The notes: a model not told the origin generated them from the sequence alone. Numbered from the stretch's first letter, positions 50,600-59,902 are shown. The stretch: 64,000 nucleotides of DNA from Streptosporangium carneum (GCF_027922005.1 NZ_BSEV01000033.1:1-64000), one strand, 5' to 3'. Translations and numbers: made by a program.

Positions 50600-51781
50600 C
50601 TAGTAGGTGGGCAGGCTGGGATCGATCGTCTTGATCCAGCTCAGCACGCCGCCGCCCACGTGGACCGCGTCGGAGAAGCCGGCGTTCTTGACGATCGCCA
50701 GGACCTCCGCGGAGCGCGCGCCGGACTTGCAGTGCAGGACGATGCGCTTGTCCTGCGGGAGCTTCTCCAGCGCGGAGCCGTTGATGAACTCGCCTTTGGG
50801 GATGAGCACGGCGCCGGGGATGGAGACGATCTCGTACTCGTTCGGCTCGCGGACGTCGATCACGTAGATGTTCTCGCCCGCGTCCTGCAGGGACTTGAGG
50901 TCGGCCGCGGTGATCGTGGACCCCGAGGCGGCCTCCTGGGCCTCCTCGGAGACCGCCCCGCAGAACGCCTCGTAGTCGTCGAGGAGCTGGGTGACCGTCG
51001 GGTTCTTGCCGCAGAGCACGCACTCGGGGTCCTTGCGGACCTTGACCGAGCGGTAGTTCATCTCCAGGGCGTCATAGATCATCAGACGGCCGACCAGGGG
51101 CTCGCCGATGCCGGTGAGGAGCTTGATGGCCTCGTTGACCTGGATGGAGCCGATCGACGCGCACAGCACGCCGAGCACGCCGCCCTCGGCGCAGGAGGGG
51201 ACCATGCCGGGGGGCGGGGGCTCGGGGTAGAGGCAGCGGTAGCAGGGGCCGTGCTCGGCCCAGAACACGCTGGCCTGCCCGTCGAAGCGGTAGATCGAGC
51301 CCCAGACGTAGGGCTTGCCCAGCAGGACGGCCGCGTCGTTCACCATGTAGCGGGTGGCGAAGTTGTCGGTGCCGTCCACGATCAGGTCGTAACCGGAGAA
51401 GATCTCCATGACGTTGTCCGTGGTCAGCGCCACGTTGTGGACGACCACGTCGACCAGCGGGTTGATCTCCTTGACACTGGCCGCGGCGCTCTCCGCCTTC
51501 AGGCGGCCGACGTCCGACTGGCCGTGGATGACCTGGCGCTGCAGGTTGGACTCGTCGACGACGTCGAAATCGATGACGCCGAGCGTGCCCACACCCGCGG
51601 CCGCGAGGTACAGCAGGGCGGGGGAGCCGAGACCGCCGGCGCCCACACAGAGCACCTTGGCGTTCTTCAGGCGCTTCTGCCCTGCCATGCCCACGTCGGG
51701 GATGATCAGGTGGCGCGAGTAGCGACGCACCTCGTCGACGGTCAGCTCGGCTGCCGGCTCTACCAGCGGTGGCAACGACAC
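50600..51781 (-). CDS. moeZ: MoeZ/MoeB: adenylyltransferase-sulfurtransferase
   Basis: A 393-residue protein. The E1-type adenylation domain (1-250) has 'VGAGGLGSPALLYLA', the catalytic 'DGTDNFATRYMVND' and a Cys-rich CVLCG zinc site. The C-terminal rhodanese domain (about 285-390) has the persulfide Cys in HCKSGARS. MoeZ activates ubiquitin-like sulfur carriers (MoaD, CysO, ThiS) and delivers sulfur in molybdopterin, cysteine and other pathways. In M. tuberculosis Rv3206c it plays that role; the order is conserved. ATG 51781 has no strong ribosome site, and the next gene upstream is divergent in neither direction. Confidence 0.93.
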   Translation of the reverse strand: MSLPPLVEPAAELTVDEVRRYSRHLIIPDVGMAGQKRLKNAKVLCVGAGGLGSPALLYLAAAGVGTLGVIDFDVVDESNLQRQVIHGQSDVGRLKAESAAASVKEINPLVDVVVHNVALTTDNVMEIFSGYDLIVDGTDNFATRYMVNDAAVLLGKPYVWGSIYRFDGQASVFWAEHGPCYRCLYPEPPPPGMVPSCAEGGVLGVLCASIGSIQVNEAIKLLTGIGEPLVGRLMIYDALEMNYRSVKVRKDPECVLCGKNPTVTQLLDDYEAFCGAVSEEAQEAASGSTITAADLKSLQDAGENIYVIDVREPNEYEIVSIPGAVLIPKGEFINGSALEKLPQDKRIVLHCKSGARSAEVLAIVKNAGFSDAVHVGGGVLSWIKTIDPSLPTY

Positions 51782-51861
51782 AGTTCTGCTCCCGTTTCAG
51801 GGGGTCTTGACGGTACGGCTAGCACAGCACGCACCATTGACAACCTAGTCTGGTGCCCCGG

Positions 51862-52785
51862 TCATTCCCCAATCGGGACAAGGGCGCTCTCCGCCATCAG
51901 ACGGCGCGCCTCCCTGGCCACCCTGTCCGGCAGCTCCATCTGCGCCACGTGCCCGGCGTCCGGCAGCAGCACCAGCCTGACGTGCGGGAACGTCCGCCCC
52001 GCCCGGGCGGCCATGCGCGGGTTGACGAGCCGGTCGTGGCGGCCGTGGATCACCAGCGTCGGCGCGGCGACCAGGGCGGCCAGACGCCACAGGTTCTCCT
52101 CGCCCCGCCTGAAGTACTCGGCCACGATGCCGCGCGCCGAACCGATCAGCGCGTCCGCCGCGTACGGCAGGCCGTCCCTGCGGCGGAGCTCCTCGGCCGC
52201 CTCCTCGAGGCGCAGCGGGTGGACCCTGGCGAGGTCGGCGTAGCACATGCCGAGTGTGGCGCTGAGCCTGCGCTCGGCGGGCACGACCCGCAGCCGCTCA
52301 GCGACCCACTCGCCCAGCCTGGGCACGGTCGACAGGGCCACCCGCGCCGGGCCGTACCGGGGAAGCAGGTCGGGCAGGGCCGGGGAGACGAGCGTGAGCG
52401 AACGGACCAGGTCCGGCCTGGTCGCGGCGATCCGCACCGAGACCGCCCCGCCGAGGGAGTTGCCGAACAGGTGGACGGGGGCGTCGGAGACGTGCTCGAT
52501 CAGCGCGGTGACGGTCCGGGCGTGAGCGGTGACGGAGTAGTCGCCGCCGGACGGCTCCGGCGAGTATCCGGCGCCGGGCAGGTCGATCGCGTGACCTCTG
52601 GCCACGTCGGACAGCTCGCCCATCAAGTCGGTCCAGTTGGTGGCCGACCCGGCGAGACCGTGCACGTAGACGGCGGTCTCCGCGGGCCCGCGCGGGGTCG
52701 ACCGCACATGGACGCGCTGCTTTCCCTGACCCACCGGCAGGTCGACCAGCTCTCCAGGCCACCTCGGAATCGGCTCGGCAACCAT
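51862..52785 (-). CDS. Alpha/beta-hydrolase (LipV-like)
   Basis: A 307-residue alpha/beta hydrolase. Motifs: oxyanion HGLAGS, nucleophile elbow GNSLGG, acid in HGRHD and the catalytic His in 'GHVAQME'. No signal peptide. GGGAGGAAGG lies directly before ATG 52785, so that start is favoured over the ORF's 52857. The likely class is lipase/esterase or meta-cleavage hydrolase; the substrate is unknown. It could be a relative of Rv3203 (lipV), which lies in the same conserved block. Confidence 0.85.
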   Translation of the reverse strand: MVAEPIPRWPGELVDLPVGQGKQRVHVRSTPRGPAETAVYVHGLAGSATNWTDLMGELSDVARGHAIDLPGAGYSPEPSGGDYSVTAHARTVTALIEHVSDAPVHLFGNSLGGAVSVRIAATRPDLVRSLTLVSPALPDLLPRYGPARVALSTVPRLGEWVAERLRVVPAERRLSATLGMCYADLARVHPLRLEEAAEELRRRDGLPYAADALIGSARGIVAEYFRRGEENLWRLAALVAAPTLVIHGRHDRLVNPRMAARAGRTFPHVRLVLLPDAGHVAQMELPDRVAREARRLMAESALVPIGE

Positions 52786-53071
52786 GCCTTCCTCCCTTGT
52801 TCGCCCTCCGTTCCGACGATAGCTCCCCGCCGTGCAGCTCGTGCACAAAAGCGACATTAAAGACTTATCGCATCAAAACAATTAATAAGAGTCCAACGCC
52901 GTCAATAAAGAGATAAGGAGAGAGTAAAAGCCACCGATCGCCGTTTGGTGCACGACGTACACGGAAATCATGAGTGCGAAGGATGACCCGTTAACGGCCA
53001 TCCGGGACATTTTTCACCAAGTTCGAAAAATGTCGAGTGCGGGCAACCGATCCTTTCAAGGGGGAAACGCA

Positions 53072-53419
53072 ATGCCCAAGTTCAAGAATGTTCTGGCAGG
53101 GCTCGCAATCAGCACCGCCCTCTCCGGCGGAGTCGTCGCCCTGGGCGCGGCCACCGCGGAGGCCAGCGCAGGCGTGCCCACCGCGTCCGTCCAGACCGGC
53201 ATCGGCTTCACCAGCTGGGGCTGCGGCCGTCGCTTCCGCGGCGGGTGCGGCTGGGGCTGGGGCTGGCGTCGTCACCACCGTCACAACCGCAGGCTCGTCA
53301 TCATCAACACCAACAACGTCGGCGCCGGCGGTGGCGGTGGCGGTGGCGGCGGCGCCGCCAGGAACTTCAACGAGAACGAGAGGGACCGGGACCACGACGG
53401 GCGCGGCCCGCTCCAGTAA
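53072..53419 (+). CDS. Gly/Arg/His-rich secreted protein
   Basis: A 115-residue precursor. A signal peptide (cleavage about residue 30) is followed by a Trp/Gly/Arg-rich stretch (FRGGCGWGWGWRRHHRHNRR), a run of nine Gly, then an acidic tail with the repeat NENERDRDHD. AAGGGGG lies 9 bases before ATG 53072. The AT-rich region 52855-52935 upstream probably contains its promoter. Composition suggests a cell-envelope or metal-binding protein, but no family is recognised. Confidence 0.68.
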   Translation: MPKFKNVLAGLAISTALSGGVVALGAATAEASAGVPTASVQTGIGFTSWGCGRRFRGGCGWGWGWRRHHRHNRRLVIINTNNVGAGGGGGGGGGAARNFNENERDRDHDGRGPLQ

Positions 53420-53995
53420 CTCTCAGGACGTCTGACCTGCGAACCGGAGCGCGCTCCACGCTGATCGCGGCGCGCGGTCGCACCACGGACCGCACGCATC
53501 CGGCTCCACGGTCACAATGAGCTCCTGGCCCATGGCGGAGGGGCACAGTGCCCGCGTTCACCACGATCGAGTCCTCGCCGTAGGACGAAGGCGCACGGGG
53601 GACGCGGGCACTCGGGAGCAGAATTGCATACTTCGCTTTCCGGATGAACACGGGATGGACCATCCGTGAGAATCCGGCGAGGGCTCCAGGGATTTCCATA
53701 TTCCCTGGAGCCCGTCGCCGTGTTTCCCCGATTCCCGCACCGCGCGGGAGAAGGCACGCGAAAGTCTCCCGGCGCACGGGAAAGGACGGACCGGAGCCTC
53801 CCGTCGCGGGAAAGGACACGCCGCGCGACGCCATTCGTGTCAGAACGGCTCTCCTCGTGCCATGACTCTCAGGAAGGGCCGAACCTCCCCGGTGGACGCG
53901 GCTCCCGGGACGCGGCCGGACCTCCCAGGCGAGGCGGCTCTCAGCCGAACAGCCCTCGGACACACGCCCCCTCGGACGTCTTGGACGGGCACGTG
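53420..53995. other. Gene-free region before Ku
   Basis: About 575 bp between the secreted protein and the Ku-flanking repeats with no plausible gene; ORFs here have the wrong codon bias. It contains a perfect 12-bp inverted repeat (GGGCTCCAGGGA 53681-53692, TCCCTGGAGCCC 53702-53713) that may be a terminator or structured RNA element, and an imperfect GC-rich repeat near 53740-53830. Confidence 0.45.
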
Positions 53996-54080
53996 CCCCT
54001 CAGACGCCTTGGACACGCGCCCCTCGGACGCCTTGGACACGCGCCCCTCGGACGCCTTGGACACGCGCCCCTCGGACGCG
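53996..54080. repeat. 24-bp tandem repeat, about 3.5 copies
   Basis: Units of about 24 bp (CCCCTCGGACGCCTTGGACA plus CGCG) are repeated at 53996, 54020, 54044 and partly at 54068; a degenerate unit precedes them near 53967. The array ends 7 bp before the Ku stop codon. It is outside any convincing reading frame. Confidence 0.8.
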
Positions 54081-54086
54081 CGGTTC

Positions 54087-55043
54087 TCAGGCGGGGCGCG
54101 GCGTCTTCTTCCTCCCCTGAGCCTTCTCCCGCCCGACGTCCTTCTCGCCCGATCCAGCCGGCTCTCCCGTCTCCGAGGCCCGGCCCGAGCCCCCCGCCGC
54201 GCCCGTCTCGCCCGCCGTGCCCCGGGAGGCGGCCGGGCGTCCGCCCCGGGCGCCCCGGGCACCCTCGAGGCGCTCCCTCTTGGCCGCCTCGACGCTGGCC
54301 CGCAGCGCGGCCATCAGGTCGGCCGTCGGCCCCGGCTCAGGCGGCGGCCCGACGGAGACGACCTCCCTGCCCGCGACCTTCGCCTCGATGACCTCCTGGA
54401 GCGCCTCCCGGTAGGAGTCCCGGTAACGCGAGGGGTCGAAGTCGGCGGCCATGCTCTCGATCAGCGACTCGGCCATCCTCAGCTCCTGCGGCCTGACCTC
54501 GGCCTCCTCCTCGAGGAAGGCGAAGTCCGCGGAACGCACCTCGTCCGGCCAGAGCATGGTCTCCAGCACGAAGACCCCGTCCCTGACCCGCAACGTCGCG
54601 AGCGACTCGCGCTGCCTGAGCGCGACCTTCACGATCGCCACCCGCCCCGAGCGTTCGAGCGCGTCGCGCAGCAGGGCGTACGGGCCCACGGCCCCGGCGT
54701 CCGGCTCCAGGTAGTAGGACCTGCCGAGCAGGATCGGGTCGATCTGGTCCGCCGGGCTGAACTGGAGCACCTCGATCCGGTGCGAGGTGGACAGCGGCAG
54801 GTCCTCGAAGTCGCCGCTCTCCAGCACCACCACGTCGCCGGTCGGGAGCTCGTATCCCTTGGCCACGTCGGCGTAGGGGACCTCCTCCTCGCAGACGGAG
54901 CAGAACCTGCGGAACCTGATGCGGCCCGCGTCCTCCCGGTGCACCAGGTTGAAGGTGACGTTGCGTTGCTCGGTCGCGGTGTACAACCTGACCGGAATCG
55001 TGACCAGTCCGAACGAGACCGCGCCGTTCCAGATGCTCCGCAT
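54087..55043 (-). CDS. ku: Ku protein (NHEJ)
   Basis: A 318-residue bacterial Ku. The conserved core starts MRSIWNGAVSFGLV and continues with CSVCEEEV and the homodimerisation region; it forms a ring that binds DNA ends and recruits ligase D. The C-terminal 60 residues are a Lys/Arg/Gly-rich extension of low complexity, which often aids DNA binding. No ligD or polymerase gene is in the window. It is monocistronic and diverges from the small acidic protein gene. Confidence 0.93.
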   Translation of the reverse strand: MRSIWNGAVSFGLVTIPVRLYTATEQRNVTFNLVHREDAGRIRFRRFCSVCEEEVPYADVAKGYELPTGDVVVLESGDFEDLPLSTSHRIEVLQFSPADQIDPILLGRSYYLEPDAGAVGPYALLRDALERSGRVAIVKVALRQRESLATLRVRDGVFVLETMLWPDEVRSADFAFLEEEAEVRPQELRMAESLIESMAADFDPSRYRDSYREALQEVIEAKVAGREVVSVGPPPEPGPTADLMAALRASVEAAKRERLEGARGARGGRPAASRGTAGETGAAGGSGRASETGEPAGSGEKDVGREKAQGRKKTPRPA

Positions 55044-55241
55044 GACGTCTCCCTGGCTTGGAGCTTCCCATCAAGTTTCGCACGCACGTTCGGAAGTACT
55101 ACCGGGCGGGTGCAAACACTCACCAATCAGGCAGGTACCCCTCATGGGGGATCCGATGCCCTGCCTTTCTCAGCGGGCGGCGCCCGAGGTCGTACGCTGG
55201 GCGATGTCCGGTGTTCTCGATGGAACGGCCAGGGAGGACGG

Positions 55242-55466
55242 ATGTCGGAGATGGATGTTCGTGGCGAGGGCGCCGAGGAGGAGCCGGAGGAGGCCTTCCC
55301 CGAGGAACTCGGCATCGAGACCTCGGCGGCGGACGCGGCCGAGCAGCACCGTCCGGTGCGCGACGAGGGCCCTGAGTGGCCTGATCACATCCCGCCCGAG
55401 GCCGATCCCGCGGACACGGCCGAGCAGAGCCGCAGCGTGGATCTTGACGAGGACGATTATCGCTGA
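55242..55466 (+). CDS. Small acidic conserved protein
   Basis: A 74-residue, very acidic protein (Glu/Asp about 35 percent), ending SVDLDEDDYR. AGGGAGGA lies 4 bases before ATG 55242. It precedes the TetR gene by 60 bp on the same strand. Members of this family are found next to Ku or TetR genes in actinomycetes (impression, unverified). No domain recognised. Confidence 0.6.
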   Translation: MSEMDVRGEGAEEEPEEAFPEELGIETSAADAAEQHRPVRDEGPEWPDHIPPEADPADTAEQSRSVDLDEDDYR

Positions 55467-55526
55467 CCTGGATTACCCGCGCGTAGGATGATGCGAGACA
55501 GCATGAGCACCCGCGAGGAGAACGCC

Positions 55527-56156
55527 GTGACGACTACCCCGGACGCCAAGCCCCGGGGCACCCGGCTGCCCCGGCTGGCCCGTCGCCGCCAGTTGCTGAG
55601 CGCGGCGCAGGAAGTGTTCGTCGAGAACGGCTACCACGCGGCCGCGATGGATGAGATCGCCGAGCGCGCCGGAGTGAGCAAGCCGGTCCTCTACCAGCAC
55701 TTCCCGGGCAAGCAGGAGCTCTATCTGGCCCTGCTCGACCTGCACGTCGACGACATGATCGCCCGCTGCCGCGACGCCCTCGCCTCGACCACGGACAACA
55801 AGCAGCGCGTCCAGGCCGCGATCGGCGCCTTCTTCGACTTCGTCTCCGGCCAGGGCGAGGCGTTCCGCCTGGTCTTCGAGTCCGACCTGCGCAACGTCGC
55901 CCCGGTCCGCCAGCGCATCGAGCGCAACCTGCGCGAGAGCGCCGAGATGATCAGCCAGGTCATCCAGGAGGACACCGGCTGCTCCAGCGACGAGGCCCGT
56001 CTGCTCGGCGTCGGACTGGTCGGCATGGCCGAGGTCAGCGCGCGTTACTGGACCAGCGGCGCGGGCTCCATCTCCAAGGAGGCCGCGACCCAGCTCATCG
56101 CCCGCCTGGCGTGGCGCGGCATCTCCGGCTTCCCTCGGACCACCGCCGACCACTGA
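55527..56156 (+). CDS. TetR-family transcriptional regulator
   Basis: A 209-residue TetR regulator. The N-terminal HTH (about residues 20-64) has 'AAMDEIAERAGVSKPVLYQHFPGKQELYLAL', nearly the family consensus. The ligand-binding domain follows. I use GTG 55527 (strong GAGGAG upstream); the ORF opens at 55488 with alternative ATGs. It corresponds to Rv3208 in the conserved order. The regulated genes are not evident from the sequence. Confidence 0.85.
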   Translation: MTTTPDAKPRGTRLPRLARRRQLLSAAQEVFVENGYHAAAMDEIAERAGVSKPVLYQHFPGKQELYLALLDLHVDDMIARCRDALASTTDNKQRVQAAIGAFFDFVSGQGEAFRLVFESDLRNVAPVRQRIERNLRESAEMISQVIQEDTGCSSDEARLLGVGLVGMAEVSARYWTSGAGSISKEAATQLIARLAWRGISGFPRTTADH

Positions 56157-56246
56157 TCCGGCTGTTCGCTTGACGCGATCAACCGGCGCGTCGTGTCCCC
56201 GATGGGGCGACCATGGGACGAGCAACCCTCGTCGAAAGGGAGCAAC

Positions 56247-56477
56247 ATGGAAATCAAGATCGGCGTGCGTTCGGTGCACCGTGAACTCGTGGTGGAGACG
56301 GACCTCACGACCGAGCAGGTCGAGGAGGAGCTCGGCAAGGCCCTCGCCGCCGACCGTGGGATCTTCTCCATCACCGACAGCAAGGGCCGCAGGGTCCTCG
56401 TCCCCATCGCCTCACTCGGTTTCGTGGAGATCGGCGAGGAGGAGACGCGTCCCGTCGGTTTCGGCGGCACCCTCTGA
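56247..56477 (+). CDS. DUF3107 (TB9.4-like) small protein
   Basis: A 76-residue protein of the DUF3107 family (Rv3208A/TB9.4), found only in actinobacteria. It starts MEIKIGVRS; the fold appears beta-alpha with a conserved 'GRRVLVPIASLGFVEIG' end. GAAAGGGAG gives a ribosome site 6 bases before ATG 56247. It follows the TetR gene by 90 bp, so it may be co-transcribed. Function unknown. Confidence 0.82.
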   Translation: MEIKIGVRSVHRELVVETDLTTEQVEEELGKALAADRGIFSITDSKGRRVLVPIASLGFVEIGEEETRPVGFGGTL

Positions 56478-56925
56478 CCGATCACCCGGTCCGGCTCGCG
56501 CCAGGTCGTGGCATCGCATCGGCCATGGCGCGGTCCGTGGACCGTCCCTGACGCCCGCCGTCCTCGGCGAGGCGTCTCAGCACTCTCCGGGACGTTCGTC
56601 CCGTTCCCCGAACCCGCAACCCCGGGGACGGCGGAATCTACGGGCGTGATGCCCGTCCGAGGGGACCGCCGGACAGTCGGCGCTCCCCCTGCGCAACACC
56701 GGACGCGAAGTCCAGAGGTTCGGTCCACATCTCGTCAAGGAACTGCCGTAGCGGCGCGAGGCCCTCATGTCTCGCACGTTACAACCGTTTGGCACCCCAA
56801 CGCGTGGCTCTCACAAGGATGCTTCGCTCCCGGCCCACTCCCGTCTCTCCCACAACAGCCCCTACGGCACACGGCTCCCGGACATCCGGTGCCGCAACGC
56901 CGCCAGGCGTCGCGAACGAACGCCC
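56478..56925. other. Gene-free region
   Basis: A 448-bp stretch between the DUF3107 gene and the ferritin-like gene with no supported gene. Several overlapping ORFs on both strands lack third-position GC bias. In M. tuberculosis Rv3209 sits here, but I see no homologue. Confidence 0.5.
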
Positions 56926-57576
56926 TCAGGGTCCCGGGGTCAGGCCGAGGGCGGCCATTCGCTTGCCGTGCGCCTCGGTGAGGCGGCCGAACATCCGGGT
57001 GATGTCCTCCCCCGCGGCCTCGACCAGCAGGCTCGCCAGCTCCGGCCTGGCGGCCACCACGTGCTGTCCCTGGCTCAACGCCTCGCCCACCAGCCGCCTC
57101 GCCCACAGGGCCAGGCGGCCCGCCTGCCTGGGGTCCTCCTGGATGGCCGCGCCGACCCGGTCGACCGCGAACTGGGAGCGTCCCTCGTCGACGAGCACCT
57201 CCTCGACGAGCTCACGCGTCTCCGCGTCCACGTGGGCGGCGGCCTCGCGGTAGAAGTCGAGCGCGATCCCCGTGCCGACGTAGGCCTTGACCAGGGCCTC
57301 GAGCCAGTCTCCCGGCGCGGTCTGGGCGTGCCAGTCGTCCAGCGGTCCGGCGAAGGGCGCCATCGCCTCCTCCGGGTCGAGCCCGAGGGAGGCGATCCGG
57401 TCGCGGAGAAGGCGGAAGTGGGAGTACTCGGTCGCGGCCAGGTCACCGAGCGCGGCCCTGTCCGTCAGTGTCGGGGCGTGCCGGGTGGCGTCCTCGGCGA
57501 GCCTGAGGAACGCTGTCAGCTCGGCGTAGGCGAGCACGCCGAGCAGCTCGGCGACGCCGGGAGGGGAATCACTCAT
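56926..57576 (-). CDS. Ferritin-like domain protein (MiaE-like)
   Basis: A 216-residue helical protein with the paired Glu/His residues of a diiron carboxylate ferritin-like fold: 'ATEYSHFRLLRDRI' and 'VLVDEGRSQFAVD'. It belongs to the actinobacterial ferritin-like/tRNA hydroxylase (MiaE-related) group, represented by Rv3210c. It starts ATG 57576, diverging from the DEAD-box gene. A tRNA-modifying or oxygenase role is an inference. Confidence 0.78.
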   Translation of the reverse strand: MSDSPPGVAELLGVLAYAELTAFLRLAEDATRHAPTLTDRAALGDLAATEYSHFRLLRDRIASLGLDPEEAMAPFAGPLDDWHAQTAPGDWLEALVKAYVGTGIALDFYREAAAHVDAETRELVEEVLVDEGRSQFAVDRVGAAIQEDPRQAGRLALWARRLVGEALSQGQHVVAARPELASLLVEAAGEDITRMFGRLTEAHGKRMAALGLTPGP

Positions 57577-57653
57577 GCAGGCAGCCTATGAGTTGAGTGG
57601 CCTGCCGATTCAGCTGGAATACGAAGAAATCGGTTCCTCGTTGTGGTATCGAG

Positions 57654-57853
57654 TACACTGCTCTGTGAAAGTGCGACCGCCCTGTGTTAATCCAGGAGAT
57701 TCTGCTCCCGGACGCCCCCGAAGTCGGCATGACGCCGCAGCGGTCGCTGATGGCATTGAGAGGGCTAGCCCTTCCGCGAGGACACGGCACGGGGAAACTT
57801 ATGCGCCCGCGGTCCCGGCAGGACTGCCTTCAACGGAGATTAGGCAGGCCAAG
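57654..57853 (+). promoter_or_regulatory. Leader region of DEAD-box gene with possible short uORF
   Basis: A -10-like TACACT (57654-57659) predicts transcription from about 57665. Codons between 57665 and 57840 have low third-position GC (about half), unlike the rest of the gene, so this is likely leader. Within it, an ATG at 57801 (preceded by GGGG) opens a 19-codon ORF that stops at TGA 57855-57857, overlapping a CTG at 57854 in the helicase frame. Whether these elements are used is unknown. Confidence 0.4.
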
Positions 57854-59857
57854 CTGACGACGTTCCGAGACCTCGGAGTCACACCAGAGATCGCAGACGC
57901 CCTCGAGACCGAGGGCATCACCACGCCGTTTCCGATCCAGGAGATGGCCCTTCCCCTGGCGTTGAACGGCCAGGACATCATCGGCCAGGCGCGCACCGGC
58001 ACCGGCAAGACCTACGCCTTCGGCGTGGCCATGCTGCAGCGTGTCGGCAAGCCCAGGAAGAACCGCAAGAAGCCCCGCGGGCTGGTCGTCGTGCCGACCC
58101 GCGAGCTGGCCGTACAGGTCACCGAGGACCTGGTGACGGCCGCCGGCAAGCTCGGCTCGCGGATTCTCACCGTGTACGGCGGGCGCGCCTACGAACCCCA
58201 GATCGAGGCGCTCAAGCAGGGCGTCGACGTGATCGTCGGCACCCCGGGCCGTCTGCTCGACCTGGTCAAGCAGAAGCACCTCGACCTCGGCCAGATCGAC
58301 GCGCTCGTCCTCGACGAGGCCGACCGCATGCTCGACCTGGGCTTCCTGCCCGACATCGAGCGCATCATCAAGCTCATCCCGGCCAAGCGGCAGACGATGC
58401 TGTTCTCCGCGACGCTGCCGGGCGAGATCGTCGCGCTGTCCCGGCGTTACCTCAACCGTCCCACGCACGTGCGGGCGGAGAACAACGACGCCGAGGCCGA
58501 GGCGACGCCGCAGACGACCCAGTTCGTCTGGCGCGTGCACCGGATGGACAAGATCGAGATTCTGGGCCGCCTGCTCCAGTGCGAGGGGCGCGGTCTCACG
58601 ATGATCTTCTGTGAGACCAAGCGCGCCTGCGACATGGTCGTCGAGCAGCTCAAGGAGCGCGGCTTCGCCGCCGCGGCCGTCCACGGCGACCTGGGGCAGG
58701 GCCAGCGCGAACAGGCCCTGCGCGCCTTCAGGAACGGCAAGATCGACGTCCTGGTCGCGACGGACGTCGCGGCGCGCGGCATCGACGTCGACGACGTCAC
58801 CCACGTCGTCAACTACGACTGCCCGCAGGACGAGAAGGCCTACGTGCACCGGATCGGCCGCACGGGCCGGGCCGGCAAGACCGGCGTCGCGGTGACCTTC
58901 GTCGAGTGGGAGGACATCACCCGCTGGAAGGTCATCAACAACGCGCTCTCGCTCGACTTCGCCGAGCCGGTCGAGACCTACTCGACCTCCCCGCACATCT
59001 TCAGCGAGCTGGGCATCCCCGAAGGCACCAAGGGCGTGCTGCCGCACGCCAACCGGTCCAGGGCGGGTCTGGCGGCCGAGGAGGTCGAGGATCTCGGCGA
59101 GACGGGCCGTGTCCGCTCGCGCGGTTCCCGCAGGAGCCGCGACGAGGAGCGGGAGGAGCGCCGCGAGCGTCCCGCCCGTGCTCCCCGGGAAAGGCGCCGC
59201 ACCCGCGGCGGCCGGAGCGGCGTGGAGATCGCGGAGGCCGTCGAGCCCGCCGAGGCCGTCAGTGCCGCCGAACCCGCGGAGGCGGCCGTCCCCGAGACGC
59301 CGCAGGCCGAGGAGCCCAGGCGTCGCCGTTCACGCGGCGGCCGCCTCACCGACGACTCCTCAGCGCCGGTCGCGGCGCGGGAGGTCCAGAGCCCGATCGC
59401 CGAACCCGCCGAGCCGGAGGTGGATGTGACGTCCCACAAGGACTTCCGTGACGATCGTCCTGCCGAGACCGCGCCCCGCAGGGGCCGGACCAGGAAGGCG
59501 GGTCTGAACCCCGAGGTGAGCCTCACCGAGGAGAGCGGGGCCCAGTCCCGCAGGGAGCCCGTGACCGAGGAGACCGGCAGGTCTCGCCGCAGGCGTGAGC
59601 CGGTGGTCGAGGCCCCGCTGTGGGACGACGAGCCCGCGACGGACGACTGGGACGACGAGCCGGTCGCCGAGACGCCCGCGCCCAGGCAGCAGCCGGAGAA
59701 GATCATCCCGCCCAGCCCGTTCGCGGTGATCTTCCAGTCGCCCGACCTGGCGACCGACGACGACGAGATCGCGCCGTCCGCCGCCTCTGAGCGGGCGCAG
59801 AACCGCCGCCGCCCGCCGGTCAGGGGCCAGCAGCGGGGCCCTCGCCGTCAGGGTTAG
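57854..59857 (+). CDS. DEAD-box RNA helicase (RhlE-like)
   Basis: A protein of about 667 residues from the first reliable codon. The Q-motif 'TPFPIQEM', motif I ARTGTGKT, Ia PTRELA, DEAD box DEADRM, SAT, and the C-terminal 'HRIGRTGRAG' are present. The last 210 residues are Arg/Glu-rich and disordered, a common RNA-binding tail. The start is unresolved: the frame stays open to 57575, and GTG 57665 or the CTG at 57854 (in the cTGA overlap) are possible. It corresponds to Rv3211. Its mRNA ends at the terminator at 59872-59902. Confidence 0.88.
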   Translation: MTTFRDLGVTPEIADALETEGITTPFPIQEMALPLALNGQDIIGQARTGTGKTYAFGVAMLQRVGKPRKNRKKPRGLVVVPTRELAVQVTEDLVTAAGKLGSRILTVYGGRAYEPQIEALKQGVDVIVGTPGRLLDLVKQKHLDLGQIDALVLDEADRMLDLGFLPDIERIIKLIPAKRQTMLFSATLPGEIVALSRRYLNRPTHVRAENNDAEAEATPQTTQFVWRVHRMDKIEILGRLLQCEGRGLTMIFCETKRACDMVVEQLKERGFAAAAVHGDLGQGQREQALRAFRNGKIDVLVATDVAARGIDVDDVTHVVNYDCPQDEKAYVHRIGRTGRAGKTGVAVTFVEWEDITRWKVINNALSLDFAEPVETYSTSPHIFSELGIPEGTKGVLPHANRSRAGLAAEEVEDLGETGRVRSRGSRRSRDEEREERRERPARAPRERRRTRGGRSGVEIAEAVEPAEAVSAAEPAEAAVPETPQAEEPRRRRSRGGRLTDDSSAPVAAREVQSPIAEPAEPEVDVTSHKDFRDDRPAETAPRRGRTRKAGLNPEVSLTEESGAQSRREPVTEETGRSRRRREPVVEAPLWDDEPATDDWDDEPVAETPAPRQQPEKIIPPSPFAVIFQSPDLATDDDEIAPSAASERAQNRRRPPVRGQQRGPRRQG

Positions 59858-59871
59858 CCGTACGATGAGGA

Positions 59872-59902
59872 AAGGGGCGCGACCACTGGTGGCGCCCCTT
59901 TT
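59872..59902 (+). terminator. Intrinsic terminator after helicase
   Basis: AAGGGGCGC and GGCGCCCCTT form an imperfect stem around an ACCACTGGT loop, with TTTT at the 3' side. It lies 15 bp after the helicase stop on the plus strand. Confidence 0.75.
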
